Below, piece after piece: positions 1 to 10,151 of a DNA stretch of 64,000 nucleotides. The DNA lies in NCBI RefSeq assembly GCF_002022685.1, contig NZ_CP019789.1, positions 558,001 to 622,000 on the forward strand, in the 5' to 3' direction. A model generated the notes under the pieces. It searched no databases, was not told the DNA's origin, and saw only the letters and a list, made by a program, of their open reading frames with translations. Numbering within the stretch: the first letter of the stretch is position 1; the number at the start of each line of letters is the position of its first letter. The DNA comes from Bartonella schoenbuchensis R1 (lineage in GTDB: Bacteria > Pseudomonadota > Alphaproteobacteria > Rhizobiales > Rhizobiaceae). A program made the translations under genes and the position numbers.

Positions 1-499
1 GATTATAAAGAGATTGCGTGAAGAACAAACAAAATTAATTAATGAGATATGGGAATCTCGCTCATCCAATTTACCAATCAAGACCGTTGACGAATTTGTC
101 ATATTGGCATCAATTGTTGAAAAAGAAACGGGAATTGCGTCAGAAAGACCTCAAATTGCTGCGGTATTTCATAACCGCCTTTCTAAAGGTATGCGCCTTC
201 AATCCGATCCAACGGTAATTTATGGTATTTTTGGTGGAAAAGGTAAGCCTTCAGGTCGCCCAATTTATCGCTCAGATCTTGAAAAGGAAACTCCATATAA
301 TACTTATAAAATTAATGGGTTACCGCCAACAGCTATTGCAAATCCAAGTCGTGATTCTTTAAAAGCAGTAGCGCATGCGCCGAAAAGTGATGCACTCTAT
401 TTTGTAGCTGATGGTTCAGGTGGGCATATTTTTTCTAAAACTTTAAATGAACATAATGTGAATGTCCGTAAGTGGCGCGCATTAGAGAAAATACGTTAG
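1..499 (+). CDS. mltG: Endolytic murein transglycosylase MltG, C-terminal part (5' end outside window)
   Basis: The frame is open from the window edge, so the TTG at 14 is internal and not the real start. The visible ~165 residues are the C-terminal half of a YceG/MltG catalytic domain. They carry the ASIVEKETG motif, whose glutamate is the catalytic acid in the family, and the following LQSDPTVIYG segment. MltG is an inner-membrane lytic transglycosylase that cuts nascent glycan strands and sets their length. gmk follows 75 bp downstream on the same strand; many rhizobial relatives carry a yicC-like gene at this spot, and there is no room for one here. A short AGATCT-T4-AGATCT palindrome sits at the stop codon (498-513). 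Confidence 0.93.
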   Translation, partial: IIKRLREEQTKLINEIWESRSSNLPIKTVDEFVILASIVEKETGIASERPQIAAVFHNRLSKGMRLQSDPTVIYGIFGGKGKPSGRPIYRSDLEKETPYNTYKINGLPPTAIANPSRDSLKAVAHAPKSDALYFVADGSGGHIFSKTLNEHNVNVRKWRALEKIR

Positions 500-574
500 A
501 TCTTTTTAGATCTGAAAATTCATGACTTAAATTTTAATATATGGTTTTAGAAAAAAACTTTAAAAAAGAGTGAT

Positions 575-1243
575 ATGATGGCATTACCAGATAGTAAATT
601 AAGCTCTCAAACAACAAATAGACGTCGTGGTTTTTTGTTTATTCTCTCTTCACCTTCAGGTGCTGGTAAATCAACCCTTTCTCGGTTAATGCTGAAAGAT
701 GCACAATTAGAACTATCTATAAGTGTAACAACACGACAAAGACGTCCCAGTGAAGTAGATGGTCTTCATTATCACTTTATTTCAAAGGAAGAATTTGAAC
801 ATAAGCGTGATAAAGATGAATTTATAGAATGGGCTGAAGTTCACGGAAATTATTATGGAACTTTACGTAAAAACGTTGAAAATGCGCTGATAAATGGCCA
901 AGATATGTTGTTTGATATTGATTATCAAGGGACAGAACAGCTTCAACAAAAAATGCCAGGGGATACTGTATCTGTTTTTATCCTCCCCCCATCGATGAAA
1001 GAGCTAGTTTCCCGTTTACATCGTCGAGCAGAAGATAGTCAGAGTATCATTGATCTGCGGTTGAATAATGCACGAACAGAGATACAACAATGGCGTTCTT
1101 ACGATTATGTTGTGATTAACGAAGATTTAGATCAGTCCTTATTACTTATTAAATCAATTTATTTAGGAGAAACAGTGAAACGTAAGCGTTGCAGTTTTCT
1201 TGAATCTTTCGTTAATACACTTGTTAGCGAAAAAATTGATTAA
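575..1243 (+). CDS. gmk: Guanylate kinase
   Basis: A 222-residue protein that phosphorylates GMP to GDP with ATP in the cytoplasm. The P-loop SPSGAGKS is at about residues 26-33. The GMP-binding part follows, with [19 protein letters not shown] and the [14 protein letters not shown] segment near residues 88-100. Length fits the family. The start is the first of two adjacent ATGs, with GAG about 5 bp upstream; starting at the second would remove only one residue. The gene is convergent with rsmA, and a small palindrome separates their 3' ends. Confidence 0.96.
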   Translation: MMALPDSKLSSQTTNRRRGFLFILSSPSGAGKSTLSRLMLKDAQLELSISVTTRQRRPSEVDGLHYHFISKEEFEHKRDKDEFIEWAEVHGNYYGTLRKNVENALINGQDMLFDIDYQGTEQLQQKMPGDTVSVFILPPSMKELVSRLHRRAEDSQSIIDLRLNNARTEIQQWRSYDYVVINEDLDQSLLLIKSIYLGETVKRKRCSFLESFVNTLVSEKID

Positions 1244-1276
1244 GGCATTTATTGTTTTAAAAAGCCTTTACATGAG

Positions 1277-1295
1277 TAAAAGTTTTAAACTTTTA
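1277..1295. terminator. Palindrome between convergent gmk and rsmA
   Basis: TAAAAGTTT and its exact complement AAACTTTTA flank a single T, giving a 19-bp palindrome that includes the rsmA stop codon. The location between two convergent genes suggests a weak bidirectional terminator. It has no GC core, so this is tentative. Confidence 0.3.
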
Positions 1296-2123
1296 AATGA
1301 CCAAATTTGCTAAAGATACAAATTCAGAAATCGAGAGTGTTTCAGCTCGACGTGTTCCGTCAATTCCAGATTTTTCTAAAAGCATTTCGCCTCCAATAGT
1401 TTTAAGACTTTGACGAAGCATTTTCCGCTTTTGTCCAAAGGCAGCTTTTGTCACAAGGCTTAATTTTTGTGTTGAACAGGGGAGAGGTTGTGGACGTGGA
1501 ATAATGTGAACAACGGAAGAAGTAACTTTAGGTATTGGTGTGAAGGCTTTTGGAGAAACATCAAAAGCAATTTTTGCAATAGCACGCCAGCCAATTAATA
1601 CACTAAGGCGGCCATAGTGAGGAGAATGAGGAGTAGCGGTAATACGTTTGGCTACTTCACGTTGAAACATCAGTGTCATTGATTTATAAAAAGGAGGCCA
1701 TGGTTCAGTTAAAATCCAATTTAATAAGAGCTGTGTTCCGATATTATATGGAAGATTTGCAATGATATGTGGTTTCTCTGGATATGCTTCAAAAATTTCT
1801 GAAAAATTTTGCTTTAGTGCATCATTACAAATAACTTTTAATTTTTGCGGATAGTGTTTTTCTATATCCAATAGCGCCTGTAGACAACGTTCATCACGTT
1901 CTATTGCTGTTACGATGGCACCTTTTGCAAGCAAGGCGCGCGTTAAACCTCCAGGGCCTGGACCAACCTCAATGACAGGTTTTCCTGCTATATTTCCTGC
2001 TTGTTGGGCGATTTTAGATGTTAAATTAAGATCAAAAAGGAAATTTTGACCAAGAGATTTATTAGCTTGCAGTCCGTATGTATTAATTACTTCACGCAGA
2101 GGAGGGAGATTATCTATTGGCAT
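1293..2123 (-). CDS. rsmA: 16S rRNA (adenine1518/1519-N6)-dimethyltransferase
   Basis: A 276-residue KsgA/RsmA enzyme that dimethylates two adenosines near the 3' end of 16S rRNA during 30S maturation. Visible are NKSLGQNFL (about residues 21-29), the SAM-binding motif [10 protein letters not shown] (52-61) and the catalytic NLPY (123-126). The C-terminal RNA-binding region contains [12 protein letters not shown]. It is the last gene of the minus-strand lptF-lptG-lptD-surA-pdxA-rsmA run and overlaps the end of pdxA by 10 bp, implying translational coupling. Confidence 0.97.
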   Translation of the reverse strand: MPIDNLPPLREVINTYGLQANKSLGQNFLFDLNLTSKIAQQAGNIAGKPVIEVGPGPGGLTRALLAKGAIVTAIERDERCLQALLDIEKHYPQKLKVICNDALKQNFSEIFEAYPEKPHIIANLPYNIGTQLLLNWILTEPWPPFYKSMTLMFQREVAKRITATPHSPHYGRLSVLIGWRAIAKIAFDVSPKAFTPIPKVTSSVVHIIPRPQPLPCSTQKLSLVTKAAFGQKRKMLRQSLKTIGGEMLLEKSGIDGTRRAETLSISEFVSLANLVI

Positions 2124-3127
2124 GTTGTAAAACTATTTTTAGCAAGTTGATTTGCAAGTGTAAGAGCAGCAATGAAACTTTCAGGAGAGGCTATTCCCTT
2201 ATTGGCAATGTCAAAAGCAGTTCCATGATCTGGAGATGTTCGAATAAAGGGCAATCCTAAGGTAATATTAACAGTGGTATCAAAGTCCAAAGTTTTAACG
2301 GGAATAAGGGCTTGATCGTGATACATGCAAAGAGCAACGTCATATGTTTGTCTCGCACGTTGATGGAACATTGTGTCAGGAGGTAGAGGGCCTATGATAT
2401 TAAGTCCCTTTTTCTTAAGGTATTTAATTGCAGGAGCAATAATTTCGATATCTTCTTTTCCTATCGTACCATCTTCTCCAGCATGCGGGTTAAGACCGGC
2501 TACAGCTAAACGAGGTGTAGTGATTGCAAATCGTTTTTTTAAATCATTTTCAACAATTAATGCAGTTTGAATGATTAAGTTATACGTGAGGTATGAGGGA
2601 ATTTCATTAAGTGGAATATGGACAGTAATAGGCACTGTTTTTAATTGCGGTCCGGATAACATCATAACTGGGTGGTAATGTTTATTTGAAGCTTTATAGG
2701 CGAGATAAGCGAGAAATTCAGTATGGCCTGGAAATTTAAATCCAGCATCATAAAGGCTTTTTTTTGCAATAGGGCACGTGATTAGTGCACACGCATGACC
2801 ATCTTGAATCAATTGAACGCCGCGTGTGATAGCTTCAACTATTCCAACGATATTGCTTGATGAGGGGATTCCTAATTGGTCATTTTGCCGATTTTTTAAT
2901 GGCATTACAGGAAGAGCTGTTTGGAAGTTTTTTACAAGATTATCTACAAAAACAGTTTCTATATCAACATTGAGTTGTAAAAAATGAGCACGTGAACGAA
3001 TAACTTCAGGATCAGCCAAAAGAACAAAAGGTGGAATATGCCGTGTATTACGCATACTCCACGCTTTTAAAACTATTTCAGGGCCAATACCGGCTGGATC
3101 ACCACTACTAACGACTAGTGGAACCAT
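2114..3127 (-). CDS. pdxA: 4-hydroxythreonine-4-phosphate dehydrogenase
   Basis: A 337-residue PdxA that oxidises 4-phosphohydroxy-L-threonine with NAD(P) in the DXP-dependent pyridoxal 5'-phosphate pathway. Metal-ligand histidines are in [18 protein letters not shown] and [11 protein letters not shown]. The N terminus [12 protein letters not shown] is typical and supports the ATG at 3127. The start lies inside the end of surA (20-bp overlap) and the 3' end overlaps rsmA, the order seen in many rhizobia. Confidence 0.97.
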   Translation of the reverse strand: MVPLVVSSGDPAGIGPEIVLKAWSMRNTRHIPPFVLLADPEVIRSRAHFLQLNVDIETVFVDNLVKNFQTALPVMPLKNRQNDQLGIPSSSNIVGIVEAITRGVQLIQDGHACALITCPIAKKSLYDAGFKFPGHTEFLAYLAYKASNKHYHPVMMLSGPQLKTVPITVHIPLNEIPSYLTYNLIIQTALIVENDLKKRFAITTPRLAVAGLNPHAGEDGTIGKEDIEIIAPAIKYLKKKGLNIIGPLPPDTMFHQRARQTYDVALCMYHDQALIPVKTLDFDTTVNITLGLPFIRTSPDHGTAFDIANKGIASPESFIAALTLANQLAKNSFTTCQ

Positions 3128-4118
3128 GATGATTTTGAATATGCGCTCTTTGTCGCAATTCTTTCAAATATTTCTCACTTAAAGCTTCAAGTTTTTGAGG
3201 AGTCCTTTTTTGACTGTCTTGAATAGAAAACATAAGTTGGGCAACACGATCATCAGAAACTTTTTTTATTTGGCAGACAGCAAGTGCTTCAATACCGTAT
3301 GGAGTTTCATGCGGTTGGGTCATTTTTCCAGCAGGTGTTGCACGGATAGCTTGTTCCCAATCTGTAGGAAGTTGAGGTTCCAAAAATTTACCTAAATTAC
3401 GAACAGTAACATCTAGAATGCCTCGTGTTTGTTTTTTGGTATTATCGCATCCTCGGAAATGTGCACGGAAATTGTTTATTTCTTGTGTACGTTTTGTGAG
3501 AAGTTCTGCACGACGGTGGGCAGGAATAACAAAAATAATTTGCTGTAATGTATATTCATTTGTTGAAGGTTTTATACCACCATTTTTTAATATTCTATGT
3601 GCGGCTTCTTGTTCACTAAGGTACCCATCTTCAGATTGATAACGCGCATTAACAAGACGCCCCCATCCCATTTGTCCACTAATATATGCTTTAAAGTGCT
3701 CTTCTGTGACCTCAGTTTGATTCAACATTTCACTAAGCTGATCAACGGTCATATTATTTTGTTCTGCAAAATTTGCAAAGGCGCTATTAATCTCATTATC
3801 ACTAACATCAATATTAAGACGCTGTATTTCAATATTTTTAAGCATCTCATCAATGAGTTCATTTCTGGCTTGTGCAGAAAGATCACCCTGTTTTTGTTGT
3901 AATTTGAGAAAAGCGATGCGTCTTTGAATATCATAATTTGTAATAGGATTACCATTGACTGTGATAGCAACTGTCGTTTGCGCAAATACTGATGATATAA
4001 AAAATGCGCCTGTAAAGCTACTTACACCCAACACAGCAATGCAAAAGGTTAAAATAGAAGCGTAAAATAAAACAAAAGAACTATTTTTAAATCTGTTCAT
4101 ATGAGTAAAATTTCGCAT
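3108..4118 (-). CDS. surA: SurA-type periplasmic chaperone / peptidyl-prolyl isomerase
   Basis: A 336-residue exported protein. A hydrophobic segment at about residues 15-45 ends in a VFAQ-type signal peptidase site. A SurA N-terminal chaperone domain follows (about 50-190) and then a degenerate parvulin region that starts near TLQQIIFVIPA. SurA escorts outer-membrane proteins through the periplasm, and the lptD client is immediately upstream in the same operon. Two starts are possible: ATG at 4118 or the sixth-codon ATG at 4100. Neither has a strong ribosome-binding site, so the N terminus is uncertain by six residues. Confidence 0.88.
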   Translation of the reverse strand: MRNFTHMNRFKNSSFVLFYASILTFCIAVLGVSSFTGAFFISSVFAQTTVAITVNGNPITNYDIQRRIAFLKLQQKQGDLSAQARNELIDEMLKNIEIQRLNIDVSDNEINSAFANFAEQNNMTVDQLSEMLNQTEVTEEHFKAYISGQMGWGRLVNARYQSEDGYLSEQEAAHRILKNGGIKPSTNEYTLQQIIFVIPAHRRAELLTKRTQEINNFRAHFRGCDNTKKQTRGILDVTVRNLGKFLEPQLPTDWEQAIRATPAGKMTQPHETPYGIEALAVCQIKKVSDDRVAQLMFSIQDSQKRTPQKLEALSEKYLKELRQRAHIQNHHGSTSR

Positions 4119-4211
4119 TGGTTATCAATTTTCATTGGCAAATTAAAATATATGTTTTCCTACATAAAAACAATGATAAGTTAAAGTATTTCTACATTAT
4201 TGCTATATTCA

Positions 4212-6584
4212 TTATAAATCTAATTTTATCTTTTGCCCAATATCTGTGATTGTACGTAATGAAAGAGAGAAATTAAAATTCTGCAAAGGTGCATTTTTTC
4301 CTGGATTAGTTATTTGCTGATAGCCGATTTTTATTTCAAAACATTCATCTTTATAATTTAAATTTATTTCCCGCTTTACAAATGTACTAGATACTAAGTC
4401 ATAACTGATATTATTATATATAGACCAATATTTAGAAAATTTAATACCAGTTTGAAAAGAAATTTCTTGACGATCTTGTGTATATTCGTAATTGGGTTGG
4501 TTTTGGATATAAGCATATTGTAAGGATGCTCTAAATTTTTCCCATTTTTGAGATGCTTCTACTTCACCACGGCGTATTTGACCTGTCTTTTTATCAAAAC
4601 GTCCACGAGATTCTAAAGCAAAACCACTATCATGATTTGCATTAAACATTGCAACATAATCTGAACGCAATGTTTCAAGACCAGAATTAGCGCTTACATT
4701 GACAAAGTTTTTTTCTGCAAAAGAATTTTTTCCTGCAAGATGAAAAGATTGTCCAACAAGACCATAAAGTGACCAATCATTATTGAAACTTCCAGAATAT
4801 CTTAGACCTATATTTGCTCTTGTTCCACCTTCGACACGGTCATAACCAGAGAATTTGTCACGTTGAAATAGAGTGGTTGCATCAAATACGAAGCTTTGTG
4901 CATCTTCATTTGGTAACAGTCCGGCATATTGTTCATTATTGCGTATAAAGAGTTGTGCTGTTGGTTCTAAGACATGTGAAGAAATGCCAGAAGTTACAAG
5001 GAGGGGGTAACGTAATTCTAAACCTGCTGTTGCCATGCCGCGAATAGTTGGTGAGGCAATGTTAAATTTTATCGACGAGTCATTTGTGAGATGGTCAGGA
5101 TAACTTTTCTGGGCATTTGTTATTGTATCAGTACGTAATGCGAGAATAGGGGTTACTAGTAATCCGTTTTGTGTATTAAAACGCTTTTTCCATTCTATTT
5201 CACCGGTTAACCGAAAACTATTTCCAGGTATATCAGAAGGCCGAGAGACATAAGGGGGATGTTCTTGCCAATCGGTATAGTTGAAGTCAGAGTGATTACG
5301 ATAAATTGATTGCATATTGCCATGAAAAGTAAGTTCTCCAGTGTAAACTTCTTTGTCTGGTGTGAAAAAATAATCGATACGGGGTAAAACCCATGCTTGC
5401 TGAGAATGACGTTTGTTAATGGTATTTGTAGGTATCAAATCTTGGACTGTGAAATGGTAAAAACGCGTATCAAAGTAATTTTTTCCTCCAAGGCCGTTCA
5501 AATAAAGCTGAGAAAGCTGTACAGGATTACTATAGTTTTCAAGTTTATATGTACGGCTAAAATGCCTATCTGACTGGGCAAAAATATCCCAACCATAAGT
5601 CCAACGTGAATTAATACGGAAATCGCCTTTTGTTGCCACCATATAACGGTTATTTTTTTGCGCATCAATTGTGTCATTATCGAACTTATGAGGATTAATT
5701 TGATATATATGAGCAAAACGGATGTTATAATTTCCTGTTTTTAAACGCTGACGCCATTCTCCTTCAGTTAAAAGTCCTTGTTTTGTGTAGAAAGTGGGGG
5801 AAAGTGTAAAATCATAATGAGGTGAGAGATTCCAGAAATAAGAATTCTTAATACCAATACCAAGATGATCAGTATAAGAAAGATGAGGAGCAAGTAAACC
5901 GCTGACGCGTTTTACATTTGGATCAGGCAATTCAAAAATAGGAAACCGGACAATTGGTACACCAAAAACTTCAAAATGACCGTCTTCAAATTGAATTGTT
6001 TTAGTAGTACTATTCCATATGATCTTTTTTGCTTTAATTTGCCAAAAGACTTCATTATCTGATTTGTAATGATGAGGTTCACACGCTGTATAGACAGCAT
6101 TATTGAAGATTGTAAGCTGACTTCCTCTGCGTTCAGCATTTTCAGCTGCAAAATGTGTGTTGTTAATAGCTTCAACGCGTAAAAAATTTACAAATCCTTC
6201 ACCAAGGTCTTGAGTCAAGTCAATATAATCAGAATAGACTTTATTACCATCCTTTTGAATAATTTCAACATTTCCTTGTGCTATAATACGCCCTGTTTTT
6301 TGATTGTAAGTAACTTTCTGGGCAATAACTTTATTGTTATCATATTCAATTTGAACATTTCCTTCAGCAGAGACAGTGTCTGCGTCATGGTTGTAAGTGA
6401 GTTTGTCAGCAGAGAGTAAAAGGGGAGATGTTAGGGATTGAATATGGTTTTGAGGAGAAAGATTAGAATTTTGTGCTATTGCAGAATAAGATAAGGTTAT
6501 GCCTAAAACAAAACTGATAGCACTTTTAAAAAACAATGTGTTCAGTTTTGTCAAAATTATCCTCTTACTTGTAAGCAATTTCAC
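4212..6584 (-). CDS. lptD: LPS-assembly outer-membrane protein LptD
   Basis: A 790-residue LptD that inserts lipopolysaccharide into the outer leaflet with LptE. After an N-terminal signal segment ending near SAIAQ comes a LptA-like beta-jellyroll with repeats such as DADTVSAEGNVQIEYDNNKV. A long C-terminal beta barrel finishes the protein. Only two cysteines are present, one in YTACEPHHY (about residue 168) and one in KDECFEI near the C terminus; E. coli LptD has four. The start codon directly abuts the lptG stop, so the two are one transcription unit. Confidence 0.95.
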   Translation of the reverse strand: MKLLTSKRIILTKLNTLFFKSAISFVLGITLSYSAIAQNSNLSPQNHIQSLTSPLLLSADKLTYNHDADTVSAEGNVQIEYDNNKVIAQKVTYNQKTGRIIAQGNVEIIQKDGNKVYSDYIDLTQDLGEGFVNFLRVEAINNTHFAAENAERRGSQLTIFNNAVYTACEPHHYKSDNEVFWQIKAKKIIWNSTTKTIQFEDGHFEVFGVPIVRFPIFELPDPNVKRVSGLLAPHLSYTDHLGIGIKNSYFWNLSPHYDFTLSPTFYTKQGLLTEGEWRQRLKTGNYNIRFAHIYQINPHKFDNDTIDAQKNNRYMVATKGDFRINSRWTYGWDIFAQSDRHFSRTYKLENYSNPVQLSQLYLNGLGGKNYFDTRFYHFTVQDLIPTNTINKRHSQQAWVLPRIDYFFTPDKEVYTGELTFHGNMQSIYRNHSDFNYTDWQEHPPYVSRPSDIPGNSFRLTGEIEWKKRFNTQNGLLVTPILALRTDTITNAQKSYPDHLTNDSSIKFNIASPTIRGMATAGLELRYPLLVTSGISSHVLEPTAQLFIRNNEQYAGLLPNEDAQSFVFDATTLFQRDKFSGYDRVEGGTRANIGLRYSGSFNNDWSLYGLVGQSFHLAGKNSFAEKNFVNVSANSGLETLRSDYVAMFNANHDSGFALESRGRFDKKTGQIRRGEVEASQKWEKFRASLQYAYIQNQPNYEYTQDRQEISFQTGIKFSKYWSIYNNISYDLVSSTFVKREINLNYKDECFEIKIGYQQITNPGKNAPLQNFNFSLSLRTITDIGQKIKLDL

Positions 6585-7676
6585 CTAGCCATCCTCTTTA
6601 TGAAGTAAAAAGGAAACTCCAAAAAACAACGCAATAACAACTGGCGTCCAAGCAGCAATAACTGGAGGAATGTATCCAGCATTACCAAAAGCTTGAACAA
6701 GTACGGAAATGACATAAAGCATGAATCCAGCGATTACACCACCAAGAATTAATGCTTTAGATTGTCCAAATCGTGTAAATTTTAGTGATACTGTCGCAGC
6801 AATAAGAGTCATTGCTACGAGTAATGCTGGCAATGCAATCAATGATTGTAAGTACATATCGAACTTATTTGCAGAATAACCAAATGATCGCGCAGCTGAA
6901 ATTTTTCTTGGTAATTTGTAAAATGGAATAGTTGCAGGATCGGCTAAATATTCAGTTAAAAACTCCGGTTTTAGATTTGTTTTTATCCGAAATTCAGTAA
7001 ATTTTTCAGGAACATAACCTGTTTTGTAGATCGTGCCATTCGTTAACAGCCAAGCGTCATTTGTTAGTGTTGCTTGTTTTGCGTGGATCCAGTTCTTAAC
7101 TGTTGCGTTATCATTATATTGCACAAAGGTTGCATCAATAAGAGAGAGGCCTTGCTGTGTGATTGATCTGGCTCCAATAGTTGTTGTCCCTAAATTTGTA
7201 TGTTGTGTTAACCATGGGATACGATTCTTGTTGATAGATGTTTGAACATTATTACTACGCCATTCAGCAATCATTTTTTCTGCTTGAGAAGATCCCCACG
7301 CGGCAAGTGGATTTATAAAAAGAATCGAAAACAATCCAAAGAGAAAAGCTCCAAGACAAGCCGGTATGAGAAATTGCCACGCAGAAACACCGATTGAACG
7401 AGCAACAACAAGTTCAAATTTTTTGTTAAGTGATATTAGCATAGTCATTGCAGAAAATAGTGCAATAAAAGGAAAGAGTTGCTGCATAATAAAAGGAACA
7501 CGCAACGCTGAAATAAGAAGTGCGCCTTTTGCTGTATAATGGGGAAGAGAAGCTAGCCGACCAGAATTTTCCGTAAAGTCAATTAAAAGGGCAAGTATAA
7601 AAATACTCAATACAAAATAACAGGTTGTTTTGATATAACGTACAAAAAAATATCGTCCAAGCGTCCATCCAATCAT
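6585..7676 (-). CDS. lptG: LPS export ABC transporter permease LptG
   Basis: A 363-residue YjgP/YjgQ-family inner-membrane protein. It has three N-terminal and three C-terminal transmembrane segments flanking a periplasmic beta-jellyroll (about residues 130-260). With LptF and the ATPase LptB it extracts LPS from the inner membrane and passes it to LptC. The ATG at 7676 overlaps the lptF stop by 4 bp. Being second of the two permeases and next to lptD is the usual LptG position. No lptB or lptC is in this window. Confidence 0.94.
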   Translation of the reverse strand: MIGWTLGRYFFVRYIKTTCYFVLSIFILALLIDFTENSGRLASLPHYTAKGALLISALRVPFIMQQLFPFIALFSAMTMLISLNKKFELVVARSIGVSAWQFLIPACLGAFLFGLFSILFINPLAAWGSSQAEKMIAEWRSNNVQTSINKNRIPWLTQHTNLGTTTIGARSITQQGLSLIDATFVQYNDNATVKNWIHAKQATLTNDAWLLTNGTIYKTGYVPEKFTEFRIKTNLKPEFLTEYLADPATIPFYKLPRKISAARSFGYSANKFDMYLQSLIALPALLVAMTLIAATVSLKFTRFGQSKALILGGVIAGFMLYVISVLVQAFGNAGYIPPVIAAWTPVVIALFFGVSFLLHKEDG

Positions 7677-8863
7677 GATGTTTTGTCCGAAGAATAGTGA
7701 GATTTTCGATATTTAGATTTGTTCGTCATTTTCTGAAGAAGTGTTTGAATAGTATCGTTAAATCTTGCGGGTATACTAATTTTACGGTTTGTCAGTAGCA
7801 TAAAAAAGATTAATACGCTTACTCCTATTGGAGTAATATAGAGCAGAGGGACGTAAGTGAGATCATTCTTTGTTTTTTCAGCGAAAAAATATTCTATCCA
7901 ATAAATCAGCAAGGAAAAAGTAATCGTGAAAACAATTGCCGATGTGTGTGCTTGTCGATGTGAACGCGCATCTCCTGCTGCAGCTACTGCAATTAAAGCA
8001 AAAACAATTGGGTAGAGCCACTCTGTGAGTCGACGGTGAAATTCAGCTTTGTATTGAAGCGGGTTACGCTGATAATAGGGATCATATGGGTCAGGATGCA
8101 ATAAATAAGAAAGAGGCCTGTCTTTAGGATAAATAGTTGGTACTCCATTATTGGGGATGAATTCACTTAAGCTAAAAGTATAGGAGTTAAATTTAATAAT
8201 CGAAACACTATCATTTTGATAATTCACTCTTTCAATTTCACCGTCATTGAGGACTAAAAAATTTCCATTTTTATTACTAACAATTGCACCTTTTTTTGCA
8301 TAATAGAGAAGGTCAATCTTAGAATCGCGCTGGTCGGCAATGAAAAGACGTCCAATGGTTCCATCTGGGTAGCGTTCACCAATTTCTATATAAAGGTTGT
8401 TTGTTAGTGCTTGAAAGCTGCCTTCACGAATAAAAAGATTAATGAGGTCTGAATGAGTGTTTGCCAGCATTTGTCGCATATTAAGGCGCGCTTGAGGAGC
8501 AACAAAATTAGCGATTGAAAAAGATGTACATGCAGTAAAAATAGCTAAAAGAAGAATTGGTTTTAAAACAGTGTTTTTGGAAAAGCCAGAAGCACTGATA
8601 ATAGCTAACTCTGAGTCTTGATTCATTGTTGAAAGGATAGTTGTAATTGCAATCACTAGTGCAAATGGGATGATGAGGGAAATAACAGGAGGAACTAATA
8701 AGGATGAAAAGTATAAAACTGTTAGGAATGTTTGCCCACTTGTTGTAAGAAAATCAATTCGTGCAAGGACTTGCACTGTCAAACTAATACCGATTGCTGC
8801 GACCATCACAGCGCTAAATAAAATAAAAACACGTTTTAGGATGTATAACTCAATAATACGCAT
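7673..8863 (-). CDS. lptF: LPS export ABC transporter permease LptF
   Basis: A 396-residue YjgP/YjgQ-family permease with the MRIIELYILKRVF start typical of LptF. Hydrophobic segments lie near residues 13-33, 53-78 and 98-120, followed by a periplasmic domain and three C-terminal helices after about residue 280. It forms the inner-membrane LPS extractor with LptG and LptB. It is the first gene of the minus-strand operon, so the promoter should lie in the 405-bp gap shared with holC. Confidence 0.94.
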   Translation of the reverse strand: MRIIELYILKRVFILFSAVMVAAIGISLTVQVLARIDFLTTSGQTFLTVLYFSSLLVPPVISLIIPFALVIAITTILSTMNQDSELAIISASGFSKNTVLKPILLLAIFTACTSFSIANFVAPQARLNMRQMLANTHSDLINLFIREGSFQALTNNLYIEIGERYPDGTIGRLFIADQRDSKIDLLYYAKKGAIVSNKNGNFLVLNDGEIERVNYQNDSVSIIKFNSYTFSLSEFIPNNGVPTIYPKDRPLSYLLHPDPYDPYYQRNPLQYKAEFHRRLTEWLYPIVFALIAVAAAGDARSHRQAHTSAIVFTITFSLLIYWIEYFFAEKTKNDLTYVPLLYITPIGVSVLIFFMLLTNRKISIPARFNDTIQTLLQKMTNKSKYRKSHYSSDKTS

Positions 8864-9268
8864 AAATTGGGTAACATCCTTAGTCTTTAATTTAAAGAAG
8901 ATACTATATAATGTGCCAAATTAATAAGACATAGTCGTCAAAATTAAAAAACAACCTCTTTGTGCTCTTTTTTCTAGTAAGCAACAGGAGATAATTAAAT
9001 AATCTTAATTCATTTTGCCATGTTTTTTCAAGTATGGTATCAAGAAAAGCTAAGAAAATAACACAGAATAAATTTTTTCATTTATTTTTAAAAATTATGA
9101 TTCTTCTTGTTTCTTTTTGCTATTGTTTAATACATTACAAAAAGACAATACACACATAGTAAGAAAAAAATATGGTATTCCAAACCGTTCCTTCTCTTTT
9201 TAGAAATACAGAAATGTTTTTAAAAAAAGTGCTACACTTTTTCGATAAAGAGTGATGAGGATTAAGAG
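8864..9268. other. Intergenic region between divergent lptF and holC
   Basis: 405 bp without a supportable gene. Many rhizobial relatives carry pepA between these two genes; I see no recognisable pepA remnant. A TATAAT-like stretch around 8905-8915 could serve as a -10 element. A hairpin (9224-9242) lies just before holC. Confidence 0.5.
9224..9242. repeat. Perfect inverted repeat upstream of holC
   Basis: AAAAAGTG and CACTTTTT flank a CTA loop, an 8-bp perfect stem ending 26 bp before the holC start codon. It may be an operator, part of the leader, or a weak terminator. Nothing in the sequence decides between them. Confidence 0.45.
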
Positions 9269-9715
9269 ATGGATATTCTGTTCTATCATTTAACACAGTC
9301 AACATTAGAAGATATTTTACCGGTTTTAGTAGAACGTGCAGTTGCACGTTTTGAAAGAGTAACAATACAATGTATAAGTGAAGAACAGCGCGATGCCATA
9401 GATACTCGTTTATGGGTTTACGCTGAGGGATCATTTATTGGGCATGGAACTGAATGCGATAAATATCCAAATTTTCAGCCTGTATTTCTCACTACGGGCC
9501 ATGAGAACCCGAATGATTCAAAAATACGCTTTCTTATAGAGGGAGCGGTTTGTCCAGATATTAATATTTATCAACGGCTTGTAGTGATATTTGATGGTCG
9601 TAATAACGAGCAGTTGAATCTCGCTCGTGCACAGTGGAAAGAATATGGAACAGAAAACCATAATTTAACTTACTGGAAACAGACTGAAAATCGCGGTTGG
9701 GAGAAACAAATTTGA
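9269..9715 (+). CDS. holC: DNA polymerase III chi subunit
   Basis: A 148-residue HolC. Chi links the clamp-loader complex of DNA polymerase III to single-strand binding protein. The N terminus (DILFYHLTQSTLEDILPVL), the middle RLWVYAEGSFIGHG segment and the later PVFLTTGHENPN match the alphaproteobacterial chi pattern. The ATG is preceded by GAGGA with about 8 bp spacing, a good ribosome-binding site. It stands alone, divergent from lptF. Confidence 0.9.
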   Translation: MDILFYHLTQSTLEDILPVLVERAVARFERVTIQCISEEQRDAIDTRLWVYAEGSFIGHGTECDKYPNFQPVFLTTGHENPNDSKIRFLIEGAVCPDINIYQRLVVIFDGRNNEQLNLARAQWKEYGTENHNLTYWKQTENRGWEKQI

Positions 9716-9890
9716 TATGCATAGCATTTATTATTCTATTCTAATTTATTGGTATTGTCGGGATAATTAATAAAGAACTCTTTATTATGAAAAAATTAGA
9801 AGGAAAGTCATTATTTTTTATTGTTATTTTTCTTTTGGGGAGCGATAAAAATGTTGTCTGTAATCACAATATTCAAATGGAATAATAGCG

Positions 9891-10151
9891 GTGGTTGATC
9901 GGATTTTACTTGCTTTATGGTCAGTAATGCTGGCTTTTTTTTGTGTTTCATGGTTGGGTACAACGCATATTCTATCACAAATATTTTCTATCATTTATAT
10001 TGATTACATTGCAGATATTTTATTCTTTTTTCTTTGTGTATTGTTTGCTGGGGTCTTATGGTGGAGTGTGCCTCGACCAATGTCTTTAAAAATAAAATTG
10101 GCGGCATTTCTGCCGCCAGCGTTAATTTTATTATATTTCATTGTATCTTAG
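9891..10151 (+). CDS. Small hydrophobic membrane protein, function unknown
   Basis: 86 residues starting at GTG, consisting almost wholly of three hydrophobic segments (about residues 5-25, 37-57 and 68-86). I do not recognise a family. The reading frame is open to the end of the MFS gene and its stop codon overlaps the convergent transporter's stop by 4 bp, which argues for a real gene with a conserved end. The ribosome-binding site (GGA about 9 bp upstream) is weak and no ATG start is available. Confidence 0.5.
   Translation: MVDRILLALWSVMLAFFCVSWLGTTHILSQIFSIIYIDYIADILFFFLCVLFAGVLWWSVPRPMSLKIKLAAFLPPALILLYFIVS

Noticed and set aside
9135..9434. 99-codon minus-strand frame across the holC start
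   Set aside because: Antisense shadow of holC and its leader, with no recognisable domain.
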